A stretch of DNA of 52,422 bases, from contig JBBJJH010000025.1 in NCBI GenBank assembly GCA_037623315.1, positions 1-52,422 on the forward strand. The letters are read 5' to 3'. A program made the position numbers and the translations under genes. Source of the stretch: Halanaerobiaceae bacterium ANBcell28. GTDB taxonomy: Bacteria > Bacillota > Halanaerobiia > Halanaerobiales > DTU029. Under the pieces are notes generated by a model. That model did no database searches. It was not told where the DNA came from and saw only the letters and a list, made by a program, of their open reading frames with translations. Positions 38,735-47,741 of the stretch are shown here, one piece after another (the first letter of the stretch is position 1; every line of letters starts with the position of its first letter).

Positions 38735-39634
38735 ATGGAAAAGAATATATATATTGATGGAAGTAAAATTATCTTAATGCTTGTTTTATTAAGCATTGCA
38801 AACTTTTTGCCTTTTTTTGCAATTATTGCGTATTTGTTTTGGCCTCTTCCTATAGTATATTTTATATTAAAATATGAAAGTTCAAAAGCAATTCTTATCA
38901 TTACAATAGCAGCATTATTGAATTTTTTGCTTTTTACTAGTATAGCTGGACGTAACACAGGTTTATTACTTGGATTATATTCTGTAATTGGTTTTGGTTT
39001 AATTGGTTTTATACTAGGCACTTCTTTAAAAGAACAATTTGAACCATTAAAAAGTTTATTATTAACACAACTAGCAGTATTATTTTCAAACATAATCATA
39101 ATACAAATGACAGCAAATTTATTAGGGATTAACTATCAAGAGCTTTTTAATGAAATAAGTAAAAACCTAGCACAGTTTACACAAATGGAAGAACTATCAA
39201 TGCTGATGGAGCAATATTTTATTTTCTTAAGAACTTTGTTTCCAGCATTACTTACTATTGCTGCGGTAATAATTGGATCTTTAATATATTATATTACACA
39301 TTGGTATATACAAAAAACTGACTTTAAAGTAAAAAGATATAAGCCAATAAAATTTTGGTTTTTACACCGTTGGATTTTATCAAGCACTTTACTTCTATCA
39401 CTTATATTTAGAGAAAATATAGTATTTTCTAATCTTAGCATTATCCTAATGTTTTTAGTATTTTTACAAGGCTTTGCTGTGATAATATACTATCTATTGA
39501 AGAAAAATTCTACAGCCTTGAATATAATCTTTGCTTTAACTCTTATACCATTCAACTTCATATACTTTCCGGCTTTAGCTTTTATTGGCTTAGTAGATCT
39601 ATGGTTTGATTTACGGAAAATTAAGACAGGCTAA
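38735..39634 (+). CDS. yybS: DUF2232 (YybS) membrane protein
   Basis: The 299-residue membrane protein has about eight hydrophobic segments and lies between rpsR and rplI, where YybS/DUF2232 proteins are found in Firmicutes. The N-terminal FLPFFAIIAYLFWPLPIVY and the GIRLF-like absence make it a family-level call only. Function is unknown. GAGGTG stands upstream of the ATG. Confidence 0.75.
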   Translation: MEKNIYIDGSKIILMLVLLSIANFLPFFAIIAYLFWPLPIVYFILKYESSKAILIITIAALLNFLLFTSIAGRNTGLLLGLYSVIGFGLIGFILGTSLKEQFEPLKSLLLTQLAVLFSNIIIIQMTANLLGINYQELFNEISKNLAQFTQMEELSMLMEQYFIFLRTLFPALLTIAAVIIGSLIYYITHWYIQKTDFKVKRYKPIKFWFLHRWILSSTLLLSLIFRENIVFSNLSIILMFLVFLQGFAVIIYYLLKKNSTALNIIFALTLIPFNFIYFPALAFIGLVDLWFDLRKIKTG

Positions 39635-39647
39635 CCTTATATTACTA

Positions 39648-39676
39648 TTGCTAAAGTAGTATAATTAAGATAAAAT
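39648..39676 (+). promoter_or_regulatory. probable promoter of rplI
   Basis: TTGCTA (39648-39653) and TAAAAT (39671-39676) are 17 bases apart, about 20 bases before the rplI ribosome-binding site. Confidence 0.5.
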
Positions 39677-39699
39677 AATTTATAATGGAGGTTTAAATT

Positions 39700-40143
39700 A
39701 TGAAAGTAATACTTAAGAAAGATGTTAAAAATATTGGAAAAAAGGGAGAAGTAGCTAACGTGTCTGATGGCTACGCAAGGAATTTCCTTATTCCTAAAGG
39801 TTTGGTTGAAGAAGCGACAAAAAGTACTATGAATGAATTAAAACACAAGTCAAAAGTTGAAAAGAGAAAAGAAGAAGAAAAATTAAAAGAGGCTAAAGAA
39901 TTAGCCAGTAAATTAGAAAAAGAGAAATTTGAAGTATCTGTTAAGGCAGGGGAAAATGGACGCCTATTTGGATCTGTAACAAATAAAGATATAGCTACTG
40001 CTGTGAAAAAAGCAGGTTATAAAATAGATAAAAGAAAAATAAATCTTGATGAATACATTAAAGCTATAGGTGTACATAAAGTCAAAGTAAAAATATATGA
40101 TAATGTAGATGCAACATTAACTGTGAAAGTAATAGAAGAATAA
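39700..40143 (+). CDS. rplI: 50S ribosomal protein L9
   Basis: The 147-residue protein has the L9 signature [23 protein letters not shown], a long connecting helix rich in Lys and Glu, and the C-terminal domain with NGRLFGSVT. It binds 23S rRNA at the base of L1. TGGAGG lies before the ATG. lonC follows by 28 bases. Confidence 0.96.
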   Translation: MKVILKKDVKNIGKKGEVANVSDGYARNFLIPKGLVEEATKSTMNELKHKSKVEKRKEEEKLKEAKELASKLEKEKFEVSVKAGENGRLFGSVTNKDIATAVKKAGYKIDKRKINLDEYIKAIGVHKVKVKIYDNVDATLTVKVIEE

Positions 40144-40171
40144 TTTAGCTAGATATTAAGGAGATGAATTA

Positions 40172-42115
40172 ATGTTATCTTTCTGGCGTCGTTTATACAA
40201 AAAAAACAATAAATCAAATCAAGCAAAGGCAAAGGATCAGAAAATTACTAAAGTGAAAGCTTTATACAAAAAAGCAGTGTCTATCTACGGTAAAGATGCC
40301 TTTGCATTACGAGCTAGTAGAAATAATGCATTGGATATGTTAAGTTCTGATGATATTACTTTGCGTCTGACGGCACTGGAAAGAATTATCTCTAATGATT
40401 CTAAGCTTATAATAAAGAAGTATCAATTTGAAAAACACTTAGAAGAAGTAGAAAATAAAATAGCCGATTTACTAGCAGAAAAATCAGTTGAAAGAGATTT
40501 AGAAGATCAAATTGCAGAAAGAATGGAAAAAAGGCAAGAAGAATATATAAATGAAATAAAAAAAGAATTAATAGTTAAAAATAAAAGTGTAGATAATGCC
40601 CAGACTTTAAGAAGGCTAGCTCAGTTAGAAAAGTTAGAAAATAGAAGTTTAAATAGAACAACTTTAGAGATGGTTAGACCAAAAAGTTTTACAGAGTTAA
40701 TTGGACAAGAAACTTCTGTCAGGGCATTAGTATCTAAAATTGCCTCACCATATCCACAACACATTATTCTTTATGGACCTCCAGGTGTTGGTAAAACAAC
40801 AGCTGCTCGTCTTGCTCTTGAAGAAGCAAGAAAAAAAAGCAATACTCCTTTTATAGAAGATTCAAACTTTGTCGAAGTAGATGGAACTACATTACGTTGG
40901 GATCCGCGAGAGGTTACAAATCCTTTGTTAGGATCTGTACATGATCCAATATATCAAGGGGCTAGTAGAAATTTAGCTGAAGAAGGAGTTCCAGAACCAA
41001 AAACTGGTCTTGTTACAGAAGCACACGGTGGAGTATTATTTATTGATGAGATTGGTGAGCTAGATCCTATGATGCAAAACAAACTTCTAAAAGTCATGGA
41101 AGACAAACGTGTTAAGTTTGAATCATCATATTATGATGAGAATAATGACAATGTACCCTTATATATAAAAAAATTATTTAAAGAAGGAGCACCTGCAGAC
41201 TTCATACTGATTGGAGCAACAACTAGATCTCCAGAAGAGATTAACCCTGCTTTTAGATCACGTTGTGCAGAAGTGTTTTTTAATCCTTTAAGCAAAAGAG
41301 ATGTACAAGATATAATTAAAAATGCTTTAAAAAAATTAAACGTAGAAGTAGAAGAACAAGTACCTGAAATTATTAGTAATTATACTATAGAAGGTAGAAC
41401 CGCCATAAATCTATTAATAGACGCATATAGTCTGCTTGTATACGAATGTGAAAAAGAAAAAGTGGAAAATAAAAAGCTTATAATAACAGAATCAATATTA
41501 TATGAAGCTATTAATAATAGAAGGATGACACCATATAGTAAAGTAGATACTAGTAAAAAAGCTGAAGTCGGTAAAATCTTTGGTTTAGGCGTACATGGTT
41601 TTATAGGCTCTATATTAGAAATCGAAGCAGTTGCCTTTCCAAGTGAAAAAAAAGGGCAGGGGCAAATACGTTTTAATGAAACAGCAGGAACTATGACTAA
41701 AGATTCATTATTTAATGCGGCAGTACTTGTACGTAAGATAACAGGCAAAAAAATTACTGATTATGATTTACATGTAAATATAATTGGTGGAGCAAATGTA
41801 GATGGTCCGTCTGCAGGGATAGCTATGTTATTAGCAATAATTAGTGCAATAGAAAAAATACCATTACGTCAGGATATAGCTGTCACTGGAGAAGTATCTA
41901 TACAAGGAAAGTTAAAAGCTGTTGGTGGTGTTAGAGAAAAGGTTCATGCTGCCGAGCAGGCTGGATTAAAAAATGTCGTTATTCCAGCAGACAATAAAAA
42001 TGATATAAACCCAACTACTAGGATAAATGTAGAAGCTTCTGTAACTGTATATGAAGCATTAAAAAAAGTATTTGTATCAGCTGAAAAATCATCAGTACTA
42101 AAAGAGGTAAAGTAA
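40172..42115 (+). CDS. lonC: spore-type Lon family ATP-dependent protease (LonC)
   Basis: The 647-residue protein has a charged, partly coiled N-terminal region instead of a full Lon substrate domain. An AAA+ domain follows with Walker A LYGPPGVGKTTAAR (about residue 205) and Walker B GGVLFIDEIGEL. The C-terminal Lon protease domain has the catalytic serine in VDGPSAGIAML and the lysine in GGVREKVHAAEQAG. This plan matches the Lon branch found in endospore-forming Clostridia. It degrades cytoplasmic proteins using ATP. It lies between rplI and a terminator; dnaB, often nearby, is not here. Confidence 0.88.
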   Translation: MLSFWRRLYKKNNKSNQAKAKDQKITKVKALYKKAVSIYGKDAFALRASRNNALDMLSSDDITLRLTALERIISNDSKLIIKKYQFEKHLEEVENKIADLLAEKSVERDLEDQIAERMEKRQEEYINEIKKELIVKNKSVDNAQTLRRLAQLEKLENRSLNRTTLEMVRPKSFTELIGQETSVRALVSKIASPYPQHIILYGPPGVGKTTAARLALEEARKKSNTPFIEDSNFVEVDGTTLRWDPREVTNPLLGSVHDPIYQGASRNLAEEGVPEPKTGLVTEAHGGVLFIDEIGELDPMMQNKLLKVMEDKRVKFESSYYDENNDNVPLYIKKLFKEGAPADFILIGATTRSPEEINPAFRSRCAEVFFNPLSKRDVQDIIKNALKKLNVEVEEQVPEIISNYTIEGRTAINLLIDAYSLLVYECEKEKVENKKLIITESILYEAINNRRMTPYSKVDTSKKAEVGKIFGLGVHGFIGSILEIEAVAFPSEKKGQGQIRFNETAGTMTKDSLFNAAVLVRKITGKKITDYDLHVNIIGGANVDGPSAGIAMLLAIISAIEKIPLRQDIAVTGEVSIQGKLKAVGGVREKVHAAEQAGLKNVVIPADNKNDINPTTRINVEASVTVYEALKKVFVSAEKSSVLKEVK

Positions 42116-42131
42116 ATATATCTTAACGTAT

Positions 42132-42160
42132 AAAACCCTGGAATTTATTCCAGGGTTTTA
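42132..42160. terminator. terminator between lonC and the 49-residue gene
   Basis: AAAACCCTGGAA and TTCCAGGGTTTT form a perfect 12-bp stem with a TTTA loop. It has A's and T's on both sides and can serve both converging transcripts. Confidence 0.85.
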
Positions 42161-42253
42161 TTGGCTTTATAATTTGTCGACTTAGAATCTTATAAGTATT
42201 TTCTAAACTAATATTTTCTTAAATTAAAGCTTACTATTAAATTAAATAAATAC

Positions 42254-42403
42254 TTATGAAATTAAAAAGTCAGAGATTAATTTTTCGCGATCAAAATTAG
42301 TAAAGTATGCTTCATTTGTTTTTATTTTTCCGGCTAGGTAGTCAAGTACATTTTTTTCAGGTGCATATTCCAATAGAATAGAAATAACCTCTAAATGTGA
42401 CAT
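42254..42403 (-). CDS. small protein of 49 residues, unknown
   Basis: The protein starts MSHLEVISILLEYAPEKNVL and is mixed in charge, without a membrane segment. The ATG at 42403 has AAGGAGGATGA at nine bases, an almost perfect ribosome-binding site. On the minus strand, TTGAAT (42484-42489) and TATAAT (42461-42466), 17 bases apart, form a promoter, and a terminator lies downstream. These signals make it a real gene. I do not recognise the family. Confidence 0.65.
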   Translation of the reverse strand: MSHLEVISILLEYAPEKNVLDYLAGKIKTNEAYFTNFDREKLISDFLIS

Positions 42404-42740
42404 ACATATCATCCTCCTTATAATCTTATAATTTTCACAGAATGAAATATTCTTAATATTATTATACTTCAAAACAATTTAATATTCAAGCTTTTTTTAC
42501 TTTTTCTTTTATAATTTTATCTTTTTCGACAAATTAAGCCATATATCAAAGAAAATGAAAGGACTAATTGCTTATAAACGCATACGGTTATATTTATATT
42601 ATAATACAAATATTAGAAAAGTAAAGTATAATTTGAAATTTTTAGCAATTTAACATATTTCACATAAAGAATTAAGAACTTGTACTTAATGGGTATTATC
42701 TATTTTCACTAGATTAAAATATAAGATTAAATTATCAATA

Positions 42741-42765
42741 AAAAAAACCCGGTTGCCCGGGTTTT
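42741..42765 (-). terminator. terminator of the 34-residue gene
   Basis: AAAACCCGG pairs perfectly with CCGGGTTTT around a four-base loop (42744-42765). On the minus strand it is followed by a run of seven T. Confidence 0.85.
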
Positions 42766-42792
42766 ATATTCCTTATACGTTAGTTACGAAAA

Positions 42793-42897
42793 CTATGATT
42801 CAACGTTTATCTTATACTCATTTTTGGCTTGTATTAGATTTTTTTCAATCTGTATCGCCTTTTCGTTAGAAAATATCTTAAGTAGATTTTTTAACAT
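42793..42897 (-). CDS. very small protein of 34 residues, unknown
   Basis: The protein begins MLKNLLKIFSNEKAIQIEKN and has an amphipathic N-terminal part followed by charged residues. It is short, but all parts of a gene are present: TTGACT (42971-42976) and TATAAT (42949-42954) 16 bases apart, AAAGGGTGA a few bases before the ATG, and a strong terminator 28 bases after the stop. A small regulatory or membrane-binding peptide is possible. I do not recognise a family. Confidence 0.6.
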   Translation of the reverse strand: MLKNLLKIFSNEKAIQIEKNLIQAKNEYKINVES

Positions 42898-43027
42898 ATA
42901 AATCACCCTTTCTTATTATTCTTATTTACTTATAAGGATTATATCTTTATTATAGATTATAATTATAAAAAGTCAAGTAAACTACTATACATTTTTAAAT
43001 ATTAATAGCATTATTTAAAAAAACAAC

Positions 43028-43056
43028 TTGACAAAAGGTAAATATTGAATTATTAT
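43028..43056 (+). promoter_or_regulatory. promoter of the GbsR-type gene
   Basis: TTGACA (43028-43033) and TATTAT (43051-43056) are 17 bases apart, about 80 bases before the start of the regulator gene. A T-C-A-C-type inverted repeat was not obvious between them. Confidence 0.7.
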
Positions 43057-43133
43057 GAAATTAACATTTAGAACGTTTAATACAAAGTAAACGCTAATAT
43101 GCATGAGCGAATAAATAGCAGGAGGGTCTACAA

Positions 43134-43691
43134 TTGGATAGGACACAGGAGATAGAACGTATTAGAGAAGATATAATTGAACTTTTTGGTAGGGCTGTTG
43201 GCGAATATGGAATGAATGAAACAATAGGTAGGATTTATGGCCTTTTATATTTTGAAGAAGCCCCTCTGTCATTACAGAAGATAGCAGAAAACTTAGCTGT
43301 CAGTAAAGCAACAATTAGTAACAATATACGTATCTTATTGGAACTCAGTATGGTAAAAAAAAGCTGGCGTAAGGGAAGCAGAAAGGACTTCTATATTGCA
43401 GAAAAGGATTTTGAAAAGATAATCCAACATGTACTGAAAACTAAGGAAATACACTTAGCACAATTATTTAAAGAAAGTCTTGCTAGAACTATGGAAAAAT
43501 ATCAGAGTTTAGCTAATAAAACAGATGATATCCAGACTAGAGAATATATTGCTAAGGATATAGAGAAAATTGAATATCTAAAACAATGGATTGACAAAGG
43601 TGAATCATGGCTAAAGTTCTTTTTAGAGCTTAATTTTTCTGAAGAGCCTACAGAAGAAGTAAAAGAAATTGAAATAGATTGGGATGAATAA
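43134..43691 (+). CDS. GbsR/MarR family transcription regulator
   Basis: The 185-residue protein has the GbsR plan: ELFGRAVGEYGMNETIGRIYGLLYFEEAP, then a winged helix-turn-helix (SLQKIAENLAVSKATISNNIRILLELSMV), a KKSWRKGSRKDFY wing and a helical C-terminus. GbsR relatives often control osmolyte uptake or export genes. The start is TTG with GGAGGG. It lies two bases before the ArsA-type gene and probably controls the following genes. Confidence 0.85.
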   Translation: MDRTQEIERIREDIIELFGRAVGEYGMNETIGRIYGLLYFEEAPLSLQKIAENLAVSKATISNNIRILLELSMVKKSWRKGSRKDFYIAEKDFEKIIQHVLKTKEIHLAQLFKESLARTMEKYQSLANKTDDIQTREYIAKDIEKIEYLKQWIDKGESWLKFFLELNFSEEPTEEVKEIEIDWDE

Positions 43692-43693
43692 AT

Positions 43694-44857
43694 ATGAGGA
43701 TAATAATTTATACAGGAAAAGGTGGAGTTGGCAAAACTAGCACAGCAGCAGCAACAGGAGTACAGTTGGCTGAGAAAGGAATTAAAACTCTTGTCATTAG
43801 TACAGATCTAGCACATAGTTTAAGTGACTCATTTGATGCTGACTTAGACCATAATCCCCAGGAAATAATGAAAAATCTTTTTGCAATGGAACTAAATCCT
43901 CAATCACAATTAGAAAACAAATGGGATGCTATCTACGATTATTTGCTTGATTTCTTTAAAGTTGTTGGTTTGAAAGATGTATTTGCAGAAGAATTAAGTA
44001 TGTTTCCTGGTGTTGAAGAATTGTTTACACTCCTGGAAATCCATGAGCAATACAAAAAAGGAGTATATCAAGCTATAGTACTAGACTTTCCGCCAACTGC
44101 ATCAACTATTAGACTATTAAGTTTCTTTGATGTTGTAGGCTGGTATATGGAGAAGTTCTTTAAAATAGAAAGAAAAAGCATAGGCTTAATGCGTAAGTTT
44201 ACAAAGAGCTTTATGGAAATGCCATTGCCTGATGATGAAGTTTTTTCTACTATTGAAGATATTTACAGAAAAATGGAGGAAACAAAAGAGATACTTACAG
44301 ATGGAGAAATTACATCAGTTCGACTTGTTCTTAATCCAGAAAAGATGGTAATAAATGAAAGCCAGCGAGCCTATACATATCTAAACTTATATGACTTTAA
44401 AGTAGATGCTTTGATAATAAACAAGATTTTACCCTTTGGTTATAGAGGTGATTTTTATCAAGAAACATACCAACGTCAACAGGAAAATATAGAGGAAATA
44501 AAAAACATCTTTCATTCCTTAGAAGTATTTAAAGTCCATCAATTAAAAGAAGAATTGAAAGGAATTGAGAATCTAAAAAGAATCAGTCAGGAATTATATA
44601 ATAATATGGACCCATTAAAAAACTTTCATCAGCAACAAACAGTTAAGCTAGATAAAATTAATGATACTCATTACTTATATAAGCTATATATGCCTTTTAT
44701 TCAAAAAGAAAAATTTAAGATTTTTCAAAAAGGGGGAATCTTGATAATTAAATTAGCGAATTATAAGCAAAAAGTATATCTGCCTCAAGTATTAAGCAAT
44801 AAAAATGTTATAAAAGCCAGCTATAAAGATGAATTTCTAGAGCTGAATTTTGAATAA
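43694..44857 (+). CDS. ArsA/Get3-type ATPase with HSP20-like tail
   Basis: The 387-residue protein has the deviant Walker A GKGGVGKTSTAAATG, the switch I DLAHSLSDSFDADL and the switch II segment DFPPTASTIRLLSF. It is the single-ATPase form. The last 60 residues (LYMPFIQKEKFKIF ... VYLPQVLSNKNVIKAS) resemble the alpha-crystallin-like ArsA_HSP20 domain. Metal-binding cysteines of true arsenite ATPases are not seen, so a membrane-protein targeting or chaperone role is more likely. It follows the GbsR-type gene directly. Confidence 0.85.
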   Translation: MRIIIYTGKGGVGKTSTAAATGVQLAEKGIKTLVISTDLAHSLSDSFDADLDHNPQEIMKNLFAMELNPQSQLENKWDAIYDYLLDFFKVVGLKDVFAEELSMFPGVEELFTLLEIHEQYKKGVYQAIVLDFPPTASTIRLLSFFDVVGWYMEKFFKIERKSIGLMRKFTKSFMEMPLPDDEVFSTIEDIYRKMEETKEILTDGEITSVRLVLNPEKMVINESQRAYTYLNLYDFKVDALIINKILPFGYRGDFYQETYQRQQENIEEIKNIFHSLEVFKVHQLKEELKGIENLKRISQELYNNMDPLKNFHQQQTVKLDKINDTHYLYKLYMPFIQKEKFKIFQKGGILIIKLANYKQKVYLPQVLSNKNVIKASYKDEFLELNFE

Positions 44858-44883
44858 TCCTTTATACTTATCTCCTTTGGAGC

Positions 44884-45033
44884 GTCAAAGTAGCTTTATA
44901 TGTAGTTCTTATAGGAGGGTCTGGAATTCTTGGTGGCCTTATCTGCCAGGAGCTTAAAGATCTTATTAAAGAAAATTGGAACTCTTTTGGCAATTATAAT
45001 ATTGAACAAAGAATGAAAACCAGCAAAAATTAA
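44884..45033 (+). pseudogene. fragment of a Rossmann-type dehydrogenase
   Basis: The frame contains VVLIGGSGILGGLICQEL, a nucleotide-binding strand-loop-helix like that at the start of saccharopine dehydrogenase-type proteins. It stops after about 50 codons and has no start codon with a ribosome-binding site. It is probably a deletion remnant. A single membrane helix is the less likely alternative. Confidence 0.4.
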
Positions 45034-45698
45034 GCACTAAATATACAGCAAGTTATGAGCAATTATTATCACTATATCAAAGAAGACGAAGTGTTAGGAA
45101 CTTCACCGATAAAGAAATAGAAGAAGAAATAATAGAAAAAATTCTTACTGCTGCCAAAACTGCACCAATGGGTTATACACCATCAGATGTAAATGTACTG
45201 ATTTGGGATAGTAAAGAAAATGGGAGGGCTTTTGTAAAAGACTTCTGTAAGTATCTAGAGAAGATGAAGTGGTTTGTCTCCAAATGGTTTTTAGCCTTAA
45301 TGCGTCCTTTCTGGGGGAAAGATAATGACCTGGTATTTAAAAATTTTATTAGACCTGTTTTTTCTATATATATTGATAATATGAAAGAAGGAAGAAATTT
45401 AGTGAATTATGATGCACCACTTACTATGTATTTTTATGGTTCCCCTTTCTGTGACCCAGCAGACCCAATTATAGCAGCAACAAATGCAATGTATGCAGCT
45501 GAAGCTCTAGGACTAGGAACATGTATGCTTGGTGGCATACATCCCTTGATTCAATATGGTAAAAAGGCTAAGAACTTTAGAGAAAATCATGGGATTAAGT
45601 ATAAAAGCAGAGAAGGTCTTTTTCTAAGCTTTGGCTATCCTGCAATGGAATACAAGAAAGGTATTAGAAGAAGCTTTGCCAGTGAAGTAAGGGTTTAA
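45013..45698 (+). pseudogene. nitroreductase family protein, frameshifted near its start
   Basis: From 45030 a continuous frame encodes a nitroreductase: YQRRRSVRNFTDKEI (FMN-binding opening), then AAKTAPMGYTPSDV and AAEALGLGTCMLGG near residue 165. This frame has no start codon before the ATG at 45168, which would cut off the FMN-binding part. An ATG at 45013 is in a different frame; adding one A to the run of five A's at 45025-45029 would join them. So the gene is either broken, dependent on slippage, or affected by a sequencing error. No good ribosome-binding site precedes 45013. Confidence 0.6.
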
Positions 45699-45790
45699 TA
45701 AAATTGACACCATATATTAATTAAGCTTTTAAAAGAAATTTTATCTTTATTAAATAAGTGAAAACATAAAAGATGAGGGAGGAAAGAAAA

Positions 45791-46495
45791 ATGTCTTTAC
45801 TAGAATTAAAAAAAGTAGAAAAAATATATCAGCAGGGAAAAATAGAAGTTCCAGCTTTAAAGGGAGTTGATTTGAAAGTAGAAAAGGGTGAATTTACTAC
45901 AGTTTTTGGACCTTCAGGTTCTGGCAAAACAACTTTGCTTAATATGATTGGATGTCTGGATAAACCAACAGCAGGGGAATTGCTCTTTGATAAAAACTTA
46001 CTCAATGAAATGAGCAAAAAAGAATTAGCTATGTTAAGACGTTTCAATATCGGTTTTATCTTTCAAAGCTATAATCTAATTCCTGTATTAAGTGCTTATG
46101 AAAACGTTGAGTTTGCAATAAGATTATGTGAAGTAGAGCAAAAAGAGAGAAAAGAAAAAGTGATGGACTTACTGGAATCAGTAGGTTTAGGAGATATGGC
46201 TAATAGAAGACCCAATGAATTATCAGGAGGTCAAAAACAAAGAGTGGCTATTGCTCGTGCTTTAGTAAAAGAACCAAAGCTGGTGCTAGTAGATGAGCCA
46301 ACGGCTAACCTTGATTCAAAAACCAGTGCTGAAGTATTAGAAATTATGCTAAAAATGAATCAAAAGCTAGGAACAACTTTTATCTTTTCCACACATGATC
46401 CACAGGTTATGGACTATGCCAGCAGGTTAATCGAAATCAAGGATGGAAATATTACAAAAGATGAAAAAGGGGAGGATCTCAGTGTTAATACTTAA
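45791..46495 (+). CDS. ABC transporter ATPase, LolD/MacB type
   Basis: The 234-residue protein has Walker A GPSGSGKTTLLNMIG, the Q-loop in FIFQSYNLIPVLSAYENV, signature LSGGQKQRVAIARAL, Walker B LVLVDEPTANLD and the H-loop FSTHD. It is the LolD/MacB (type VII) subfamily that powers mechanical export of lipoproteins or other molecules. GGGAGG lies before the ATG at 45791. The end overlaps the first permease. Confidence 0.92.
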   Translation: MSLLELKKVEKIYQQGKIEVPALKGVDLKVEKGEFTTVFGPSGSGKTTLLNMIGCLDKPTAGELLFDKNLLNEMSKKELAMLRRFNIGFIFQSYNLIPVLSAYENVEFAIRLCEVEQKERKEKVMDLLESVGLGDMANRRPNELSGGQKQRVAIARALVKEPKLVLVDEPTANLDSKTSAEVLEIMLKMNQKLGTTFIFSTHDPQVMDYASRLIEIKDGNITKDEKGEDLSVNT

Positions 46496-47726
46496 ATTAG
46501 GATTGAGAAATCTTACACGTCATAAAAAAAGAGCTATTATGACTGCCATTGTAATTTCCTTTGCAGTATTTTTCTATCTGATTGTCGATTCTCTGATGTT
46601 TGGACTTGAAGACCTATCATATAATAGCATAATAAATCTCGAGTCAGGACATTTTCAAATAGCACATCCAGAATACTGGGAAGATAGGGATAGACTTCCC
46701 ATGGAGAATTTGATGGAATTGTCTCCAGAAATAGAAGAAAAGATTAGAAATTTAGATGGCTTTATGGCTATGACAGAAATGACCAGGTTTTCTGCTAGAT
46801 TAAACGCCTGGGGAGATGAACTGCCAATCACTGCTATAGCTGTTGATCCAGCAGAATATCAGCAGGTTTTTACAACAGATAATTATATAATTGAAGGCTC
46901 AATGTTTGAAGCAGACGCCCATCAGACAGTCTTAGGTCAAAGCCTGGCTGAACTAATGGAAGTTGAAATAGGAGATTATATTATTTTACTTACTAGAACT
47001 GTTGGTGGTACTTTTAATACCATTGATTTAGAAATTAGCGGTATTCTTAATACTCCCAATCCTGCTATCAACAGTGATATGGTATTCCTACCTCTTGGAG
47101 TTGCACAAAATGCTTTAAATATGGATAATCAAATAACTCAGACAGCAGTGAAATTGGATATAAATCGGGATAGAGTTTCAACTCTGGTAGAAGAACTTAA
47201 TCAAGAATTAGCTGTTGCAGGAGTTGTAGAAAGAGCTTATTCCTGGGAAGACTTAGCCAGTCATGTAATCGCTTTTACTCAAGCAGAACAAGTAGAATCT
47301 ATAGCTGTTTTGACCATTATCCTTCTAATTGCAGCAGTTGGTATTGTTAATACTACTATTCTAGCAGCCCTGGAAAGGATGAAAGAAATAGGGATGATGA
47401 AGGCCTTAGGCCTAAAGGAAAGCGAAATAGTTCGTACCTTTATGGTAGAAGCAGCAGGGGTAGGTATAATCGGTGGTCTTATTGGCTGGCTGATGGGTGC
47501 AGCAGGTGTCTTTTACCTGACCAACTTTGGAATTAGTTTTGGTGATTTTCTTGGTGATGATGTTAGCCTGGGCTTGCCAATTATAGATAATATTTATGGT
47601 AACTGGAACTTATCTGCTTTTGTTTTTGTCTTTATTTTTGGAGTACTGGTTGCAGTATTAGCCAGCATACTTCCTGCCCGCTGGGCAGCGCGTAAAGACC
47701 CGGTTAAGGCAATACATCACCGCTAA
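46482..47726 (+). CDS. ABC transporter permease, LolC/LolE-like, first copy
   Basis: The 414-residue protein has a membrane helix near the N-terminus after LRNLTRHKKRAIMT, a large extracytoplasmic (MacB-PCD-like) domain, and three C-terminal helices with the FtsX core (LERMKEIGMMKALGLKESEI). Together with the ATPase and the second permease it makes a Lol-like exporter. The start is GTG at 46482, six bases after GGAGG, inside the end of the ATPase gene. Confidence 0.88.
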   Translation: MLILKLGLRNLTRHKKRAIMTAIVISFAVFFYLIVDSLMFGLEDLSYNSIINLESGHFQIAHPEYWEDRDRLPMENLMELSPEIEEKIRNLDGFMAMTEMTRFSARLNAWGDELPITAIAVDPAEYQQVFTTDNYIIEGSMFEADAHQTVLGQSLAELMEVEIGDYIILLTRTVGGTFNTIDLEISGILNTPNPAINSDMVFLPLGVAQNALNMDNQITQTAVKLDINRDRVSTLVEELNQELAVAGVVERAYSWEDLASHVIAFTQAEQVESIAVLTIILLIAAVGIVNTTILAALERMKEIGMMKALGLKESEIVRTFMVEAAGVGIIGGLIGWLMGAAGVFYLTNFGISFGDFLGDDVSLGLPIIDNIYGNWNLSAFVFVFIFGVLVAVLASILPARWAARKDPVKAIHHR

Positions 47727-47741
47727 AGGAGGCGAGACAAA

